Source of the DNA: Herminiimonas arsenitoxidans
Lineage (GTDB): Bacteria; Pseudomonadota; Gammaproteobacteria; Burkholderiales; Burkholderiaceae_D
DNA: 64,000 bases
Reading direction: 5' to 3'
Assembly (NCBI RefSeq): GCF_900130075.1
Contig: NZ_LT671418.1
Coordinates: 3,658,001-3,722,000 of the forward strand
The notes below the pieces were generated by a model, which ran no database searches, was not told where the DNA came from, and worked only from the letters and a program-made list of their open reading frames with translations. Below are positions 35,987 to 44,619 of this stretch, piece after piece. Made by a program: the position numbers and the translations under genes. Every line of letters begins with the position of its first letter. The first letter of the stretch is position 1.

Positions 35987-37471
35987 ATGAAATATTCTGA
36001 TTTACGCGACTTCATTTCTCAATTGCAACAAATGGGCGAACTTAAGCGCATAAACGTGCCGGTTTCGCCTTATTTAGAGATGACGGAGATCTGTGATCGC
36101 ACTTTGCGTGCAGAAGGACCTGCGCTGTTGTTCGAGAAGCCGACGGGGCACAACATCCCAGTGCTCGGTAATCTCTTTGGAACACCGCATCGCGTTGCGC
36201 TCGGTATGGGCGCGACGGACGTCAGTGAATTGCGCAAGATCGGCCATGTATTGGCAATGCTGAAGGAGCCGGAACCGCCTAAGGGTTTCAAGGACATGAT
36301 GGGTTTGGGTTCGCTGGTGAAATCCTTGTGGGACATGGCACCCAAGGAGCAGCGCAGCGCCCCTTGTCAGGATATCGTGTGGGAAGGTAATGACGTGGAT
36401 CTGGCGCGCCTGCCGATACAGCATTGCTGGCCGGGCGATATTGCGCCTCTTATTACATGGGGTTTGGTCATTACCAAAGGTCCGCACAAGAAGCGTCAGA
36501 ATCTGGGTATATATAGACAGCAGGTAATCGGTCGCAATAAAGTCATCATGCGCTGGCTGGCACAACGCGGTGGCGCATTGGACTTCCGCGAGCACAGCAT
36601 TGTTAACAAGGGCAAGCCATATCCGATCGCGGTCGCGCTTGGTGCCGATCCCGCTACTATATTAGGAGCAGTGACACCGGTGCCGGATAGTTTGTCCGAA
36701 TACCAGTTCGCCGGCTTGCTGCGTGGCAGTCGGACTGAGTTGGTCAAGGCGCTGGGTAGTGAGTTGCGGGTGCCGGCTTCGGCCGAAATCGTGCTGGAAG
36801 GGCATATCTATCCAGACGAGTCGCATCCATCTGGCTATGAGCATGCACTGGAAGGTCCTTATGGCGACCATACCGGTTACTACAATGAACAGGATTCCTT
36901 CCCGGTCTTCACTATCGATCGCATTACGATGCGGCGCGATCCGATTTATCACTCGACCTATACCGGCAAACCGCCGGATGAGCCGGCTGTGTTGGGCGTG
37001 GCGTTGAATGAAGTGTTCATTCCTTTGCTGCAAAAGCAGTTTTCTGAAATCCTCGATTTCTATCTGCCGCCAGAAGGTTGCAGTTACCGGATGGCAGTGG
37101 TGCAGATGAAGAAGGCTTATCCGGGCCATGCCAAGCGCGTGATGTTTGGCGTCTGGAGCTTTTTGCGCCAGTTTATGTATACCAAGTTCATCGTGGTGGT
37201 CGATGAGGACGTCAATATCCGCGACTGGAAGGAAGTGATCTGGGCGATTACGACACGTGTCGATCCGATTCGGGATACGACGCTGGTCGATAACACACCT
37301 ATCGATTATCTGGACTTTGCCTCACCGGTGAGTGGCTTGGGCAGCAAGATGGGCATAGATGCGACAAACAAGTGGCCGGGTGAAACCGATCGTGAATGGG
37401 GTCGCACGATCACGATGAGCGATGACGTGAAGAAACGCGTCGACCAGATCTGGCAAGAGTTGGGTATCTGA
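35987..37471 (+). CDS. ubiD: UbiD-family decarboxylase (3-octaprenyl-4-hydroxybenzoate decarboxylase)
   Basis: A 494-residue prenyl-FMN-dependent decarboxylase for ubiquinone synthesis. Family motifs: [109 protein letters not shown] and [21 protein letters not shown]. Length agrees with E. coli UbiD (about 497). ATG 35987 gives the usual start; GTG 35966 is upstream. The enzyme needs prFMN from UbiX, which is not in the window. A strong terminator follows. Confidence 0.95.
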   Translation: MKYSDLRDFISQLQQMGELKRINVPVSPYLEMTEICDRTLRAEGPALLFEKPTGHNIPVLGNLFGTPHRVALGMGATDVSELRKIGHVLAMLKEPEPPKGFKDMMGLGSLVKSLWDMAPKEQRSAPCQDIVWEGNDVDLARLPIQHCWPGDIAPLITWGLVITKGPHKKRQNLGIYRQQVIGRNKVIMRWLAQRGGALDFREHSIVNKGKPYPIAVALGADPATILGAVTPVPDSLSEYQFAGLLRGSRTELVKALGSELRVPASAEIVLEGHIYPDESHPSGYEHALEGPYGDHTGYYNEQDSFPVFTIDRITMRRDPIYHSTYTGKPPDEPAVLGVALNEVFIPLLQKQFSEILDFYLPPEGCSYRMAVVQMKKAYPGHAKRVMFGVWSFLRQFMYTKFIVVVDEDVNIRDWKEVIWAITTRVDPIRDTTLVDNTPIDYLDFASPVSGLGSKMGIDATNKWPGETDREWGRTITMSDDVKKRVDQIWQELGI

Positions 37472-37502
37472 TAGCAAAGATCGCAGCTTGCGTTGGGCAG
37501 TG

Positions 37503-37546
37503 AATAATGGTGCTTCTATATCTATATAGAAGCACCATTATTTTTT
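37503..37546 (+). terminator. rho-independent terminator after ubiD
   Basis: Long palindrome AATAATGGTGCTTCTATA... with its complement ...TATAGAAGCACCATTATT, followed by TTTTTT. About 18 bp of stem. Confidence 0.9.
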
Positions 37547-37646
37547 GAGTCGTGGTGCTGATCTTGCCCGGCGTGCCTCATGGAAAATTTATAAATCCAT
37601 GCATTCTCAGAGCACAGACATCGCCTTTGCTGTTAAAATTCGTGTC

Positions 37647-37742
37647 GGCGGGCCCCTGCGCATTGTGGCATGGCCAACCTGGTCAGGTCGGGAACGAAGC
37701 AGCCACAGCCATTTCCTGCAAGTGCCGTAGACAAGGCTCGCC
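37647..37742 (+). ncRNA. ffs: 4.5S signal recognition particle RNA
   Basis: RNA of about 96 nt that binds Ffh. The universally conserved asymmetric/symmetric loop core CAGGTCGGGAACGAAGCAGCC is at 37684-37704 (written here with its tetraloop GGAA region), closely matching bacterial SRP RNAs. The terminal stem pairs GGCGGGCC (37647-37654) with GGCTCGCC (37735-37742, with G-U pairs). A -10 element TAAAAT at 37634-37639 places the start at about 37646-37647, agreeing with the stem. Short open frames that cross it are not genes. Confidence 0.95.
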
Positions 37743-37823
37743 TCTTTCTGTCTCTATATATAACAGCTGCTGTTAAGTATTTCCCCACCGGCACTGCAAT
37801 CCACCTTATTTCAAGACTGCGCT

Positions 37824-38279
37824 TCAATCAGCCAGCAGATTGCTTTTCATCTGACGCATCACTTGCGTACTGCTTTTAATATCCTCAACCGACAATCCCT
37901 GCATCATCTCCGCACGCAATTGCCTCGATAATTTTTCTATAATCTGAAGCTGCTCGTTGGCTTTTGGTGTCAAGACGGCATATTTGTGTCGCTTATCGCT
38001 CGCAGAGGTAATGCGCTGTATCCATTCTTTCTGTTCCAGCAAATCAAGCAGGCGTACCAGGGTAGGGCTTTCAATCCTGAGTTTGCGTGCCAGTTCGCGT
38101 TGGATCAGGCCGGCGGGATGTCTTTGTAATTGTATGAGTACCTGCCGGGTCGACAGATTCAGGCCGAATGGTTTCAGCCGTTTGTTCATCTGATAGCGCC
38201 ACGCGCGCGAGATGTCGCCTATGGTCTGTCCCAATTCGAGCTGATAATCGGATAAATCGTAAGGCTGGTCGGGATTCAT
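37824..38279 (-). CDS. MarR-family transcriptional regulator
   Basis: A 151-residue MarR/SlyA-type winged-helix regulator. Visible features: a helical N-terminus, FGLNLSTRQVLIQLQRHPAGL, recognition region RELARKLRIESPTLVRLLDLLEQKEW, wing RITSASDKRHKYAVLTPKA, and a dimerising C-terminal helix. It is divergent from the RND efflux genes 38419 onward and probably represses them and itself. A 15-bp palindrome in the shared promoter region is its likely operator. Confidence 0.92.
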   Translation of the reverse strand: MNPDQPYDLSDYQLELGQTIGDISRAWRYQMNKRLKPFGLNLSTRQVLIQLQRHPAGLIQRELARKLRIESPTLVRLLDLLEQKEWIQRITSASDKRHKYAVLTPKANEQLQIIEKLSRQLRAEMMQGLSVEDIKSSTQVMRQMKSNLLAD

Positions 38280-38306
38280 TTGTGGGGCGGCATGTTAAGC
38301 TTACTG

Positions 38307-38321
38307 GTTAGTATAGCTAAC
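38307..38321. promoter_or_regulatory. candidate MarR operator
   Basis: GTTAG-TATAG-CTAAC, a perfect 5-bp inverted repeat with five-base spacer, 28 bp upstream of the marR start and about 98 bp upstream of the efflux membrane-fusion gene. A further symmetric GTAACGTTA lies near 38336. Confidence 0.5.
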
Positions 38322-38418
38322 GAATTGATGCTTGGTAACGTTAAACTCCCGCATGCACTTTTCGCATTTACTTTATAACTTGCCGCCGGAAACGGCTGGC
38401 TCAGGATAAGCAGTCTCT

Positions 38419-39552
38419 ATGCAAGCAAGAAAAAAATATCTGTGGATAGGTGCCGGCATCGTGGTGATAGCAGGTGCCGCCTATCTGGGACTGGGCAGCA
38501 AGGCGGAAAAAGGCAAGTCCGGTGATGGCACGCAATCGGTGAAAACCGTGATCGCCACGCAAAAAACCATACCGATTACGGTGACTGCCAATGGTTACGT
38601 GACTGCGGTCAGTACCGTCGATGTACGCCCGAAGGTACAAAATATCGTCCGCACCATACACGTCAAGGAAGGCCAGTTTGTCAAAGCCGGGCAACTCTTG
38701 TTTACGCTAGATGAACGCAGTGACCAATCCAATGTGGCCAGAACATCGGCACAACTGGCGGCGGGGCAGGCCGAGCTAGCCGATGCTGAGCAGATATTGA
38801 AACGTAATCAGGATTTGCTGTCGAAAAATTTCGTGTCGCAGGCCGTGGTGGATACTGCACGCAACAAGGTCGAAGCGCTGCGCAATACGACGCGGGCGAA
38901 CCAGGCGGCAATCCAGTCGAGTGCTGTTGCCTTGAGCGACAATCAGATCAAGGCTGGTATTTCCGGTCGTATCGGCGTCATCAATGTGCATCCGGGCAGC
39001 CTCGCACAACCGACAGGTACCGTGATGGTCACCATCGTGCAGATCGATCCGATCATGATTAGCTTTACCTTGCCGGAGCGCGAGTTGATGAATATTCGCG
39101 CGACTTATCCGCAAGGAAATGCGCCGGTGCAGGCGCAATTGCCGGGACAGGAAGTCTTGACCGGCAAGCTGACCTTTATCGACAACCTGACCGATACGCA
39201 AAGCGGCACCATACGCATGAAGGCGCAATTTGCGAATGCTGACCAAAAGCTGTGGCCGGGCGCTTATGTCAATGTGAGTCTGGTGTCGCGCGAAGTACCG
39301 AATGCGGTGCTGGTACCGGCGCAGGCAGTGGTGACCGGACCCGTGGATAAATTGCTCTACGTGGTGCAGCCGGATGACACCGTGAAGGAACAAAAGATAG
39401 AAGTGCTGGCGATTGAAAACGGCCAGGCTGCAGTCTCTGGAGTAAGCGCCGGTAGCCGTGTGGTGGTGGAGGGAACCAAGAACCTTAGACCCGGCACCAA
39501 AATCCGCGAAGTAAAGAAAGAAGTGCTGCCGACGCCAGTAGCGCCGACTTGA
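38419..39552 (+). CDS. RND efflux membrane-fusion (periplasmic adaptor) protein
   Basis: A 377-residue HlyD/AcrA-like adaptor. An N-terminal membrane anchor (IGAGIVVIAGAAYLGLG, about 8-26) leads to split lipoyl halves (TVDVRPKVQNIVRTIHVKEGQFVKAGQLLFTLD and KAGISGRIGVINVHPGSL), an alpha-hairpin between them, a beta-barrel (LPERELMNIRATYPQG) and a membrane-proximal domain. The type is close to MdtA. It is followed 85 bp later by the RND pump. No outer-membrane factor gene is adjacent, so a TolC-like protein from elsewhere must be used. Confidence 0.92.
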   Translation: MQARKKYLWIGAGIVVIAGAAYLGLGSKAEKGKSGDGTQSVKTVIATQKTIPITVTANGYVTAVSTVDVRPKVQNIVRTIHVKEGQFVKAGQLLFTLDERSDQSNVARTSAQLAAGQAELADAEQILKRNQDLLSKNFVSQAVVDTARNKVEALRNTTRANQAAIQSSAVALSDNQIKAGISGRIGVINVHPGSLAQPTGTVMVTIVQIDPIMISFTLPERELMNIRATYPQGNAPVQAQLPGQEVLTGKLTFIDNLTDTQSGTIRMKAQFANADQKLWPGAYVNVSLVSREVPNAVLVPAQAVVTGPVDKLLYVVQPDDTVKEQKIEVLAIENGQAAVSGVSAGSRVVVEGTKNLRPGTKIREVKKEVLPTPVAPT

Positions 39553-39637
39553 ATTCATGCCTGACTGTGGTCAGGCATTTTATTAAGCACATAGTGCAAT
39601 ACCTTCCTCCCATGACCTTGCCTGGGCAAAATACATA

Positions 39638-42600
39638 GTGAATATTTCCGAACTTTGCATACGCCGGCCAGTCATGACTGTGTTGCTCTCGATCGCAGTG
39701 GTCGTGCTCGGCGCTTTCTGTTATTTCAAATTGCCGATTGCGGCACTCCCTAGTTACGACACACCAGTCATTAACGTCACCGGTTCCTTGCCGGGTGCTA
39801 GTCCAGAAGTGATGGCGGCGTCGGTCGCTACGACACTGGAAAAACAATTCTCGACGATTGCGGGTTTGGCGACTATCAGTTCAAGTAGTACGCAGGGCAG
39901 CACCTCGATCACCTTGGAGTTTGACCAGAACCGCGATATCGATGCTGCTGCGGTCGATGTACAAGCAGCGCTCTTGCGTGCGCAACGCAGCCTGCCGATA
40001 GAAATGACAGCCTTGCCGGCTTATCGCAAAGTCAATCCGGCTGATGCGGCGATTCTCTTGCTGGCCCTGACTTCACCTTCGCTGTCCTTGTCGGAGTTGA
40101 ACGACTATGCAGAAAACCTGATCTCGCCTTCGCTCTCGACCATCAATGGTGTGGCGCAAGTGCTGGTGTATGGGCAGCGTCGCTATGCGGTACGCGTCAA
40201 GGTCAAGCCGGATGAATTGGCAGCACGCAATATGACGCTGGATGAGGTTGCATTGTCCTTGCGCGCATCGAATGCGAACTCGCCGGTCGGTGTGCTGGAT
40301 GGCACGCGCCAGACGTTGACGCTGCAAGCCAACAAGCAGTTGCGTAATGCAGAAGCCTTCAGCAATCTGGTCATCAGTAGTCGTAACGGCCAGACTACGC
40401 GCCTGAAGGATGTTGCGGTAGTAGAGGACAGTGTTGAATCGACCAAGAGCGGCAGTTGGGTCAATGGTGAGCCGTCTATCGTGCTGGCTGTACAGCGTCA
40501 GCCGAATGCGAATACGGTGGCGGTGGTCGATGCAGTGAAGCAGACTTTGCCGCAGTTCAAGAATCAAATGCCGGCTTCCATCAATGTGCAGGTTTTGAAT
40601 GATCGATCCGTTTCCATCCGCGAAGCGATACATGATGTGAAGCTCACTTTGTTGCTGACGATCGCCTTGGTGGTGCTGGTGATTTTCCTCTTCCTCAAAC
40701 GTTTGTCGGCGACCGTGATTCCAGTCTTGTCATTGCCGATTTCATTGATCGGTTGTTTCGCTTTGATGTATTGGCTGGGTTACAGCCTGGATAATATTTC
40801 GCTGCTCGGCATCACGATTGCAGTGGGCTTGGTGGTCGATGATGCGATCGTCATGCTGGAAAATATCGTCCGTCATATCGAAGACGGCATGGAACCGCTG
40901 GCCGCTGCGCTCAAGGGTTCACGTGAAGTCAGCTTCACGATTATTTCGATTTCGATTTCGCTGGTCGCGGTATTCATTCCTATCTTCTTCATGCCGGGCG
41001 TGATCGGTTTGCTGTTCTATGAATTTGCCGCTGTTGTGTCACTGGCGGTGATGGTATCGGCAGTGATGTCACTGACATTGGTGCCTATGCTGTGCAGCCG
41101 CTTTCTCAAGCATGAGACGCAGGCCGAGCATGAACAGGAAAACTGGTTGAGCCGCTCGTTTGAAAAACTCTTTAATCGGGTTTTGCAGGCTTATACGAAT
41201 GGCCTGGACTGGTCGCTCGCACATCGCAAGATCATCTTGATGGTCGCAGTCGGCACTTTCCTTTTGACTGCAGTGCTCTTCATCACGATACCGAAAGGTT
41301 TCTTCCCGACTGAAGATATCGGCCAGATCAGCGTGACGATAGAAGGGCCGGAAGACGCGTCTTATCCGACCATGGTGAAACTGGTGTCGGCGGCGGCAGA
41401 GATCGTGCAAAACGATCCTAACGTAGCGACCACGACTTCACGTACGCGCGACAGCAATGTCGGCAATATGTTTATCGGCCTCAAGCCGCGCAGTGAGCGC
41501 GAATCCATGGATAAAGTCTTGCGCGATTTGCGCCGCAAGGTGAGTGGCATCCCGGGTTTGTCGGTGTATATGACGCCGGTGCAAAACTTGCGCCTCGGTG
41601 GCCGCAGCAGCAAGAGTCAGTATCAATATGTATTGCAAAGTGTGCGCGCTGACGAGTTGAATAGTTGGGCGGAAAAAATGCAGGCGCGCATGCGTGCTGA
41701 TAGGGCTTTCATCGACGTCACCAGCGATTCACAGCTCAAGGGTTTGCAAGCGGTGGTGAATATCAATCGCGATCGTGCGAATGAAGCCGGCGTCAGCATT
41801 CAGGATATTCGTACCGCTTTATACAGCGCGTATGGCGATCGCCAGATATCAACGATATACACCAGCAACAACAGCTACTACGTCATCATGCAGGATATGA
41901 ATGTCGGGCAGCAGGACGAAGCTGACCTGAACAAAATCTACCTGCGCAGCAAGACTGGCGTGCTGGTGCCTTTGCTCAGCCTGGCAACAGTAGAGCGTAC
42001 CGCTGGACCGATCTCGGTCAATCATCAGGGACAATTGCAGGCGGTGACTATTTCCTTCAATCTGGCTCCCGGTGTACCACTCGGTGAGGCTACTGGAAAA
42101 ATCGACCAGATCAGGAGTCAGATTGAACTGCCATCCAGCATCATTACTTCGTATGCTGGTGATGCGGCGGTATTCCAGTCCTCACAAGGTAGTCAGGTCG
42201 CTTTGCTGCTACTTGCAATCGTCGTGATTTATATCTTGCTCGGTGTGCTGTATGAAAGTTACATCCACCCGATCACAATTCTCGCCGGTTTGCCGTCTGC
42301 GGCAGTCGGTGCCTTGCTGACGCTGCGGATATTCGGTTTTGAACTGACGATGATTGCGACCATCGGTATTCTGTTGTTGGTTGGTCTGGTGAAGAAGAAC
42401 GCGATCATGATGATTGACTTCGCACTGGAGGCACAGCGTAATCAAGGGATGACGCCGGCTGAGGCTATCCGTTCGGCCTGTATCTTGCGCTTCCGTCCCA
42501 TCATGATGACGACGATGGCAGCGGCGGTTGGTGCATTGCCGATTGCATTGGGTTTGGGCGCTGGTGCCGAATTGCGCCAACCTCTTGGTTTAGCGGTGGT

Positions 42601-42727
42601 GGGCGGCTTGATGGTGTCGCAAGTGATTACCTTGTTTATTACGCCGGTGATTTATCTGTTCTTCGATAAATTCAGCGGTGATGGTCCCTTGCAGATTACG
42701 CCGGAACATGAATTGGCCAGTCGCTAA
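39638..42727 (+). CDS. RND multidrug efflux transporter (MdtB/MuxB-like)
   Basis: A 1029-residue inner-membrane hydrophobe/amphiphile efflux pump with the RND layout: TM1 at the start (RPVMTVLLSIAVVVLGAFCYF), large periplasmic loop, TM2-6, TM7 around residue 530, second periplasmic loop and TM8-12. The proton-relay aspartates are in VGLVVDDAIVMLENIVRHIEDG; the signature GASPEVMAASVATTLEKQ and GLVKKNAIMMIDFAL are present. The start is GTG 39638 with only a weak ribosome site, but MNISELCIRRPVMT is the conserved family beginning. It works with the adaptor upstream under the MarR regulator. Substrates unknown. Confidence 0.93.
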   Translation: MNISELCIRRPVMTVLLSIAVVVLGAFCYFKLPIAALPSYDTPVINVTGSLPGASPEVMAASVATTLEKQFSTIAGLATISSSSTQGSTSITLEFDQNRDIDAAAVDVQAALLRAQRSLPIEMTALPAYRKVNPADAAILLLALTSPSLSLSELNDYAENLISPSLSTINGVAQVLVYGQRRYAVRVKVKPDELAARNMTLDEVALSLRASNANSPVGVLDGTRQTLTLQANKQLRNAEAFSNLVISSRNGQTTRLKDVAVVEDSVESTKSGSWVNGEPSIVLAVQRQPNANTVAVVDAVKQTLPQFKNQMPASINVQVLNDRSVSIREAIHDVKLTLLLTIALVVLVIFLFLKRLSATVIPVLSLPISLIGCFALMYWLGYSLDNISLLGITIAVGLVVDDAIVMLENIVRHIEDGMEPLAAALKGSREVSFTIISISISLVAVFIPIFFMPGVIGLLFYEFAAVVSLAVMVSAVMSLTLVPMLCSRFLKHETQAEHEQENWLSRSFEKLFNRVLQAYTNGLDWSLAHRKIILMVAVGTFLLTAVLFITIPKGFFPTEDIGQISVTIEGPEDASYPTMVKLVSAAAEIVQNDPNVATTTSRTRDSNVGNMFIGLKPRSERESMDKVLRDLRRKVSGIPGLSVYMTPVQNLRLGGRSSKSQYQYVLQSVRADELNSWAEKMQARMRADRAFIDVTSDSQLKGLQAVVNINRDRANEAGVSIQDIRTALYSAYGDRQISTIYTSNNSYYVIMQDMNVGQQDEADLNKIYLRSKTGVLVPLLSLATVERTAGPISVNHQGQLQAVTISFNLAPGVPLGEATGKIDQIRSQIELPSSIITSYAGDAAVFQSSQGSQVALLLLAIVVIYILLGVLYESYIHPITILAGLPSAAVGALLTLRIFGFELTMIATIGILLLVGLVKKNAIMMIDFALEAQRNQGMTPAEAIRSACILRFRPIMMTTMAAAVGALPIALGLGAGAELRQPLGLAVVGGLMVSQVITLFITPVIYLFFDKFSGDGPLQITPEHELASR

Positions 42728-42729
42728 AA

Positions 42730-44385
42730 TCAGACCGGCCAGGCACGAGCAAGAATTTCCTGTTGCAGTACCGATGGCGCGAGCGCATCGCTGAGTGTGC
42801 CAAATACGCGGCCACACTCAGCATCCAGTCTGCTATCGATAAATGCTTCGGCAATCGCCGGCGGTGCAGTTTGTAACATCAGGCAAGCTTGTGCCGTCAG
42901 CACCAAGCGTTGCGCAAAACGGCGTGCCAGCATCTCTTGTTGTGATGGCGACGCCTTCAAATCGCTGCGTAGTTCCGCTATACGCTCACGCAAGCCGGCA
43001 TGTTCAACTGCTGTGTCGAGCAGAGATTCCAGTAGCAGGTTAAAGCTCTCCGGTTCTTTGGCAATCGCACGCAACACATCCAGAGACATCACATTGCCGG
43101 AACCTTCCCAGATCGAATTGACCGGCGCTTCGCGATACATGCGCGCCATAGGTGCATTTTCGACATAGCCGTTGCCGCCCCAGACTTCCATGCACTCGCC
43201 GGTAAATTCCAGCGCGCGTTTGCATGTCCAGAATTTGGCAGCCGGTGTGATGATGCGACGCCATGCGCGTTCCAGTGGATCATCCGGTGATTCAACCGCG
43301 CGTGCCAGACGCAGCATCAACAAGGTTGCTGCTTCGCTTTCCAGCGATAGATCTGACAAGACGTTTTGCATCAAAGGCTGTTCAGCCAAAGGCAGGCCGA
43401 ATGCGCTGCGGTGTCGTGCATGATGTATCGCCTGTACCAAAGCATTGCGCATCAAACCTGCGCTGCCGATTACGCAATCGAGCCGTGTGTGATTGGCCAT
43501 TTCTATGATGGTGGGTATGCCGCGTCCATCTTCACCAACCATTACGCCATAGGCATCCTGGAATTCCACTTCGCTGCTGGAGTTGGAGCGATTTCCCAGT
43601 TTGTCTTTCAGTCGTTGTATCAAGATTGTGTTCTTGCTGCCATCAGGACGCCAGCGCGGTACGAAGAAACAGGACAGACCGGCATCGGTGCGCGCCAGTA
43701 CCAGATGCGCGTCGCACATTGGTGCTGAGAAAAACCATTTGTGTCCGGTCAACGCATATTCGGCACCGCGTCCGCTGCCATTCAGCGGCCGGGCGACGGT
43801 CGTGTTGCTGCGGACATCGGAGCCGCCTTGTTTTTCCGTCATGCCCATGCCGATCAGCATGGAATTTTTTTGCGCTAGCGGCAGATCGCGTACGTCGTGT
43901 TCGCGGGAAAACAGTTTTGCTTCTAATGTGGAAAACAGCTTGGTTTCCTTTTGCAGCAAGGGAATAGCGGCAAAGGTCATCGTGATCGGGCACAAGGAGC
44001 CGGATTCGACCTGTGCTTGCAAGTAATAAGCAGCAGTACGTGCGATGTGCGCGCCGGCTCGTGGTTGCGACCACGGCATTGCGTGCAGATTCTCGCGACG
44101 TTGCATGGCGAGCAATTGATGCCAGCTGGGATGAAATTCGACGGCGTCTATGCGATTGCCGAAGCGATCGTGGGTTTGCAGTTCGGGTAGGTGATGATTG
44201 GCGAGTTGGCCGAGTTGCAATGTTTCCTGCTTGCCTAGTTGTGCGCCCAGACGAATCAAATCCTGTTCAAACCAGGCGGCTTGTTCGCGTTGTACGCTGG
44301 TGACCAAGGCCTTATCGCTTGTGTACAGGTTGTAATCGTGCAGATCGGGTGCTTGATTGCTGACTTCATGGGTAGGCCATTGCAT
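42730..44385 (-). CDS. aidB: AidB-type acyl-CoA dehydrogenase-fold DNA-damage protein
   Basis: A 551-residue flavoprotein that aligns along its length with E. coli AidB (541). Shared features include the start MQWPTHEVSNQ, LGQLANHHLPEL, AQVESGSLCPITMTFAA, the FAD-contact segment LIGMGMTEKQGGSDVRSNTT, GHKWFFSAPMCDAHLVLA, RLKDKLGNRSN and REAPVNSIWEGSGN. AidB is part of the adaptive response to alkylation and binds DNA through its C-terminal domain. ATG 44385 is preceded by AAGGAG; ATG 44415 is weaker. It ends 2 bp past the RND stop, convergent with it. A 24-bp palindrome lies upstream. No ada gene is in view. Confidence 0.92.
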   Translation of the reverse strand: MQWPTHEVSNQAPDLHDYNLYTSDKALVTSVQREQAAWFEQDLIRLGAQLGKQETLQLGQLANHHLPELQTHDRFGNRIDAVEFHPSWHQLLAMQRRENLHAMPWSQPRAGAHIARTAAYYLQAQVESGSLCPITMTFAAIPLLQKETKLFSTLEAKLFSREHDVRDLPLAQKNSMLIGMGMTEKQGGSDVRSNTTVARPLNGSGRGAEYALTGHKWFFSAPMCDAHLVLARTDAGLSCFFVPRWRPDGSKNTILIQRLKDKLGNRSNSSSEVEFQDAYGVMVGEDGRGIPTIIEMANHTRLDCVIGSAGLMRNALVQAIHHARHRSAFGLPLAEQPLMQNVLSDLSLESEAATLLMLRLARAVESPDDPLERAWRRIITPAAKFWTCKRALEFTGECMEVWGGNGYVENAPMARMYREAPVNSIWEGSGNVMSLDVLRAIAKEPESFNLLLESLLDTAVEHAGLRERIAELRSDLKASPSQQEMLARRFAQRLVLTAQACLMLQTAPPAIAEAFIDSRLDAECGRVFGTLSDALAPSVLQQEILARAWPV

Positions 44386-44477
44386 GGAAAACTCCTTTGC
44401 CGGCTGACGCTGCATACAGTTGCAAGATGGTTCAGTCTATAACCAGGTGCTGTCTGACGCCAATTTTTAATGGAGCG

Positions 44478-44501
44478 AGCCATAAATAGCCATTTATGGC
44501 T
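44478..44501. promoter_or_regulatory. 24-bp palindrome in the aidB/dnaX intergenic region
   Basis: AGCCATAAAT and ATTTATGGCT separated by AGCC form a perfect 10-bp inverted repeat about 92 bp upstream of the aidB start and 119 bp upstream of dnaX. It has no T-tract, so a protein-binding site is more likely than a terminator. Confidence 0.45.
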
Positions 44502-44584
44502 AGTCTGAACAGCTATTTTTTGGCGGATTAGCGCGCTCTACAGCGAGAAAGAATGAACACTGTAAATCCGGTGCCGGTGTCAGG

Positions 44585-44590
44585 TAAAAT
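44585..44590 (+). promoter_or_regulatory. probable -10 element of dnaX
   Basis: TAAAAT followed by GCGG, 30 bp before the dnaX ATG. It matches the TAAAAT/GCGG arrangement upstream of ribBA and rpiA. Confidence 0.45.
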
Positions 44591-44619
44591 GCGGTTTGCC
44601 CTTATTCACGAACGGCCCT

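Noticed and set aside
37545..37776. Two short plus-strand frames over the 4.5S RNA
   Set aside because: The conserved SRP RNA core explains this stretch fully.
38776..39558. 260-codon minus-strand frame opposite the membrane-fusion gene
   Set aside because: His/Arg-rich translation without motifs; the adaptor protein on the plus strand is well supported.
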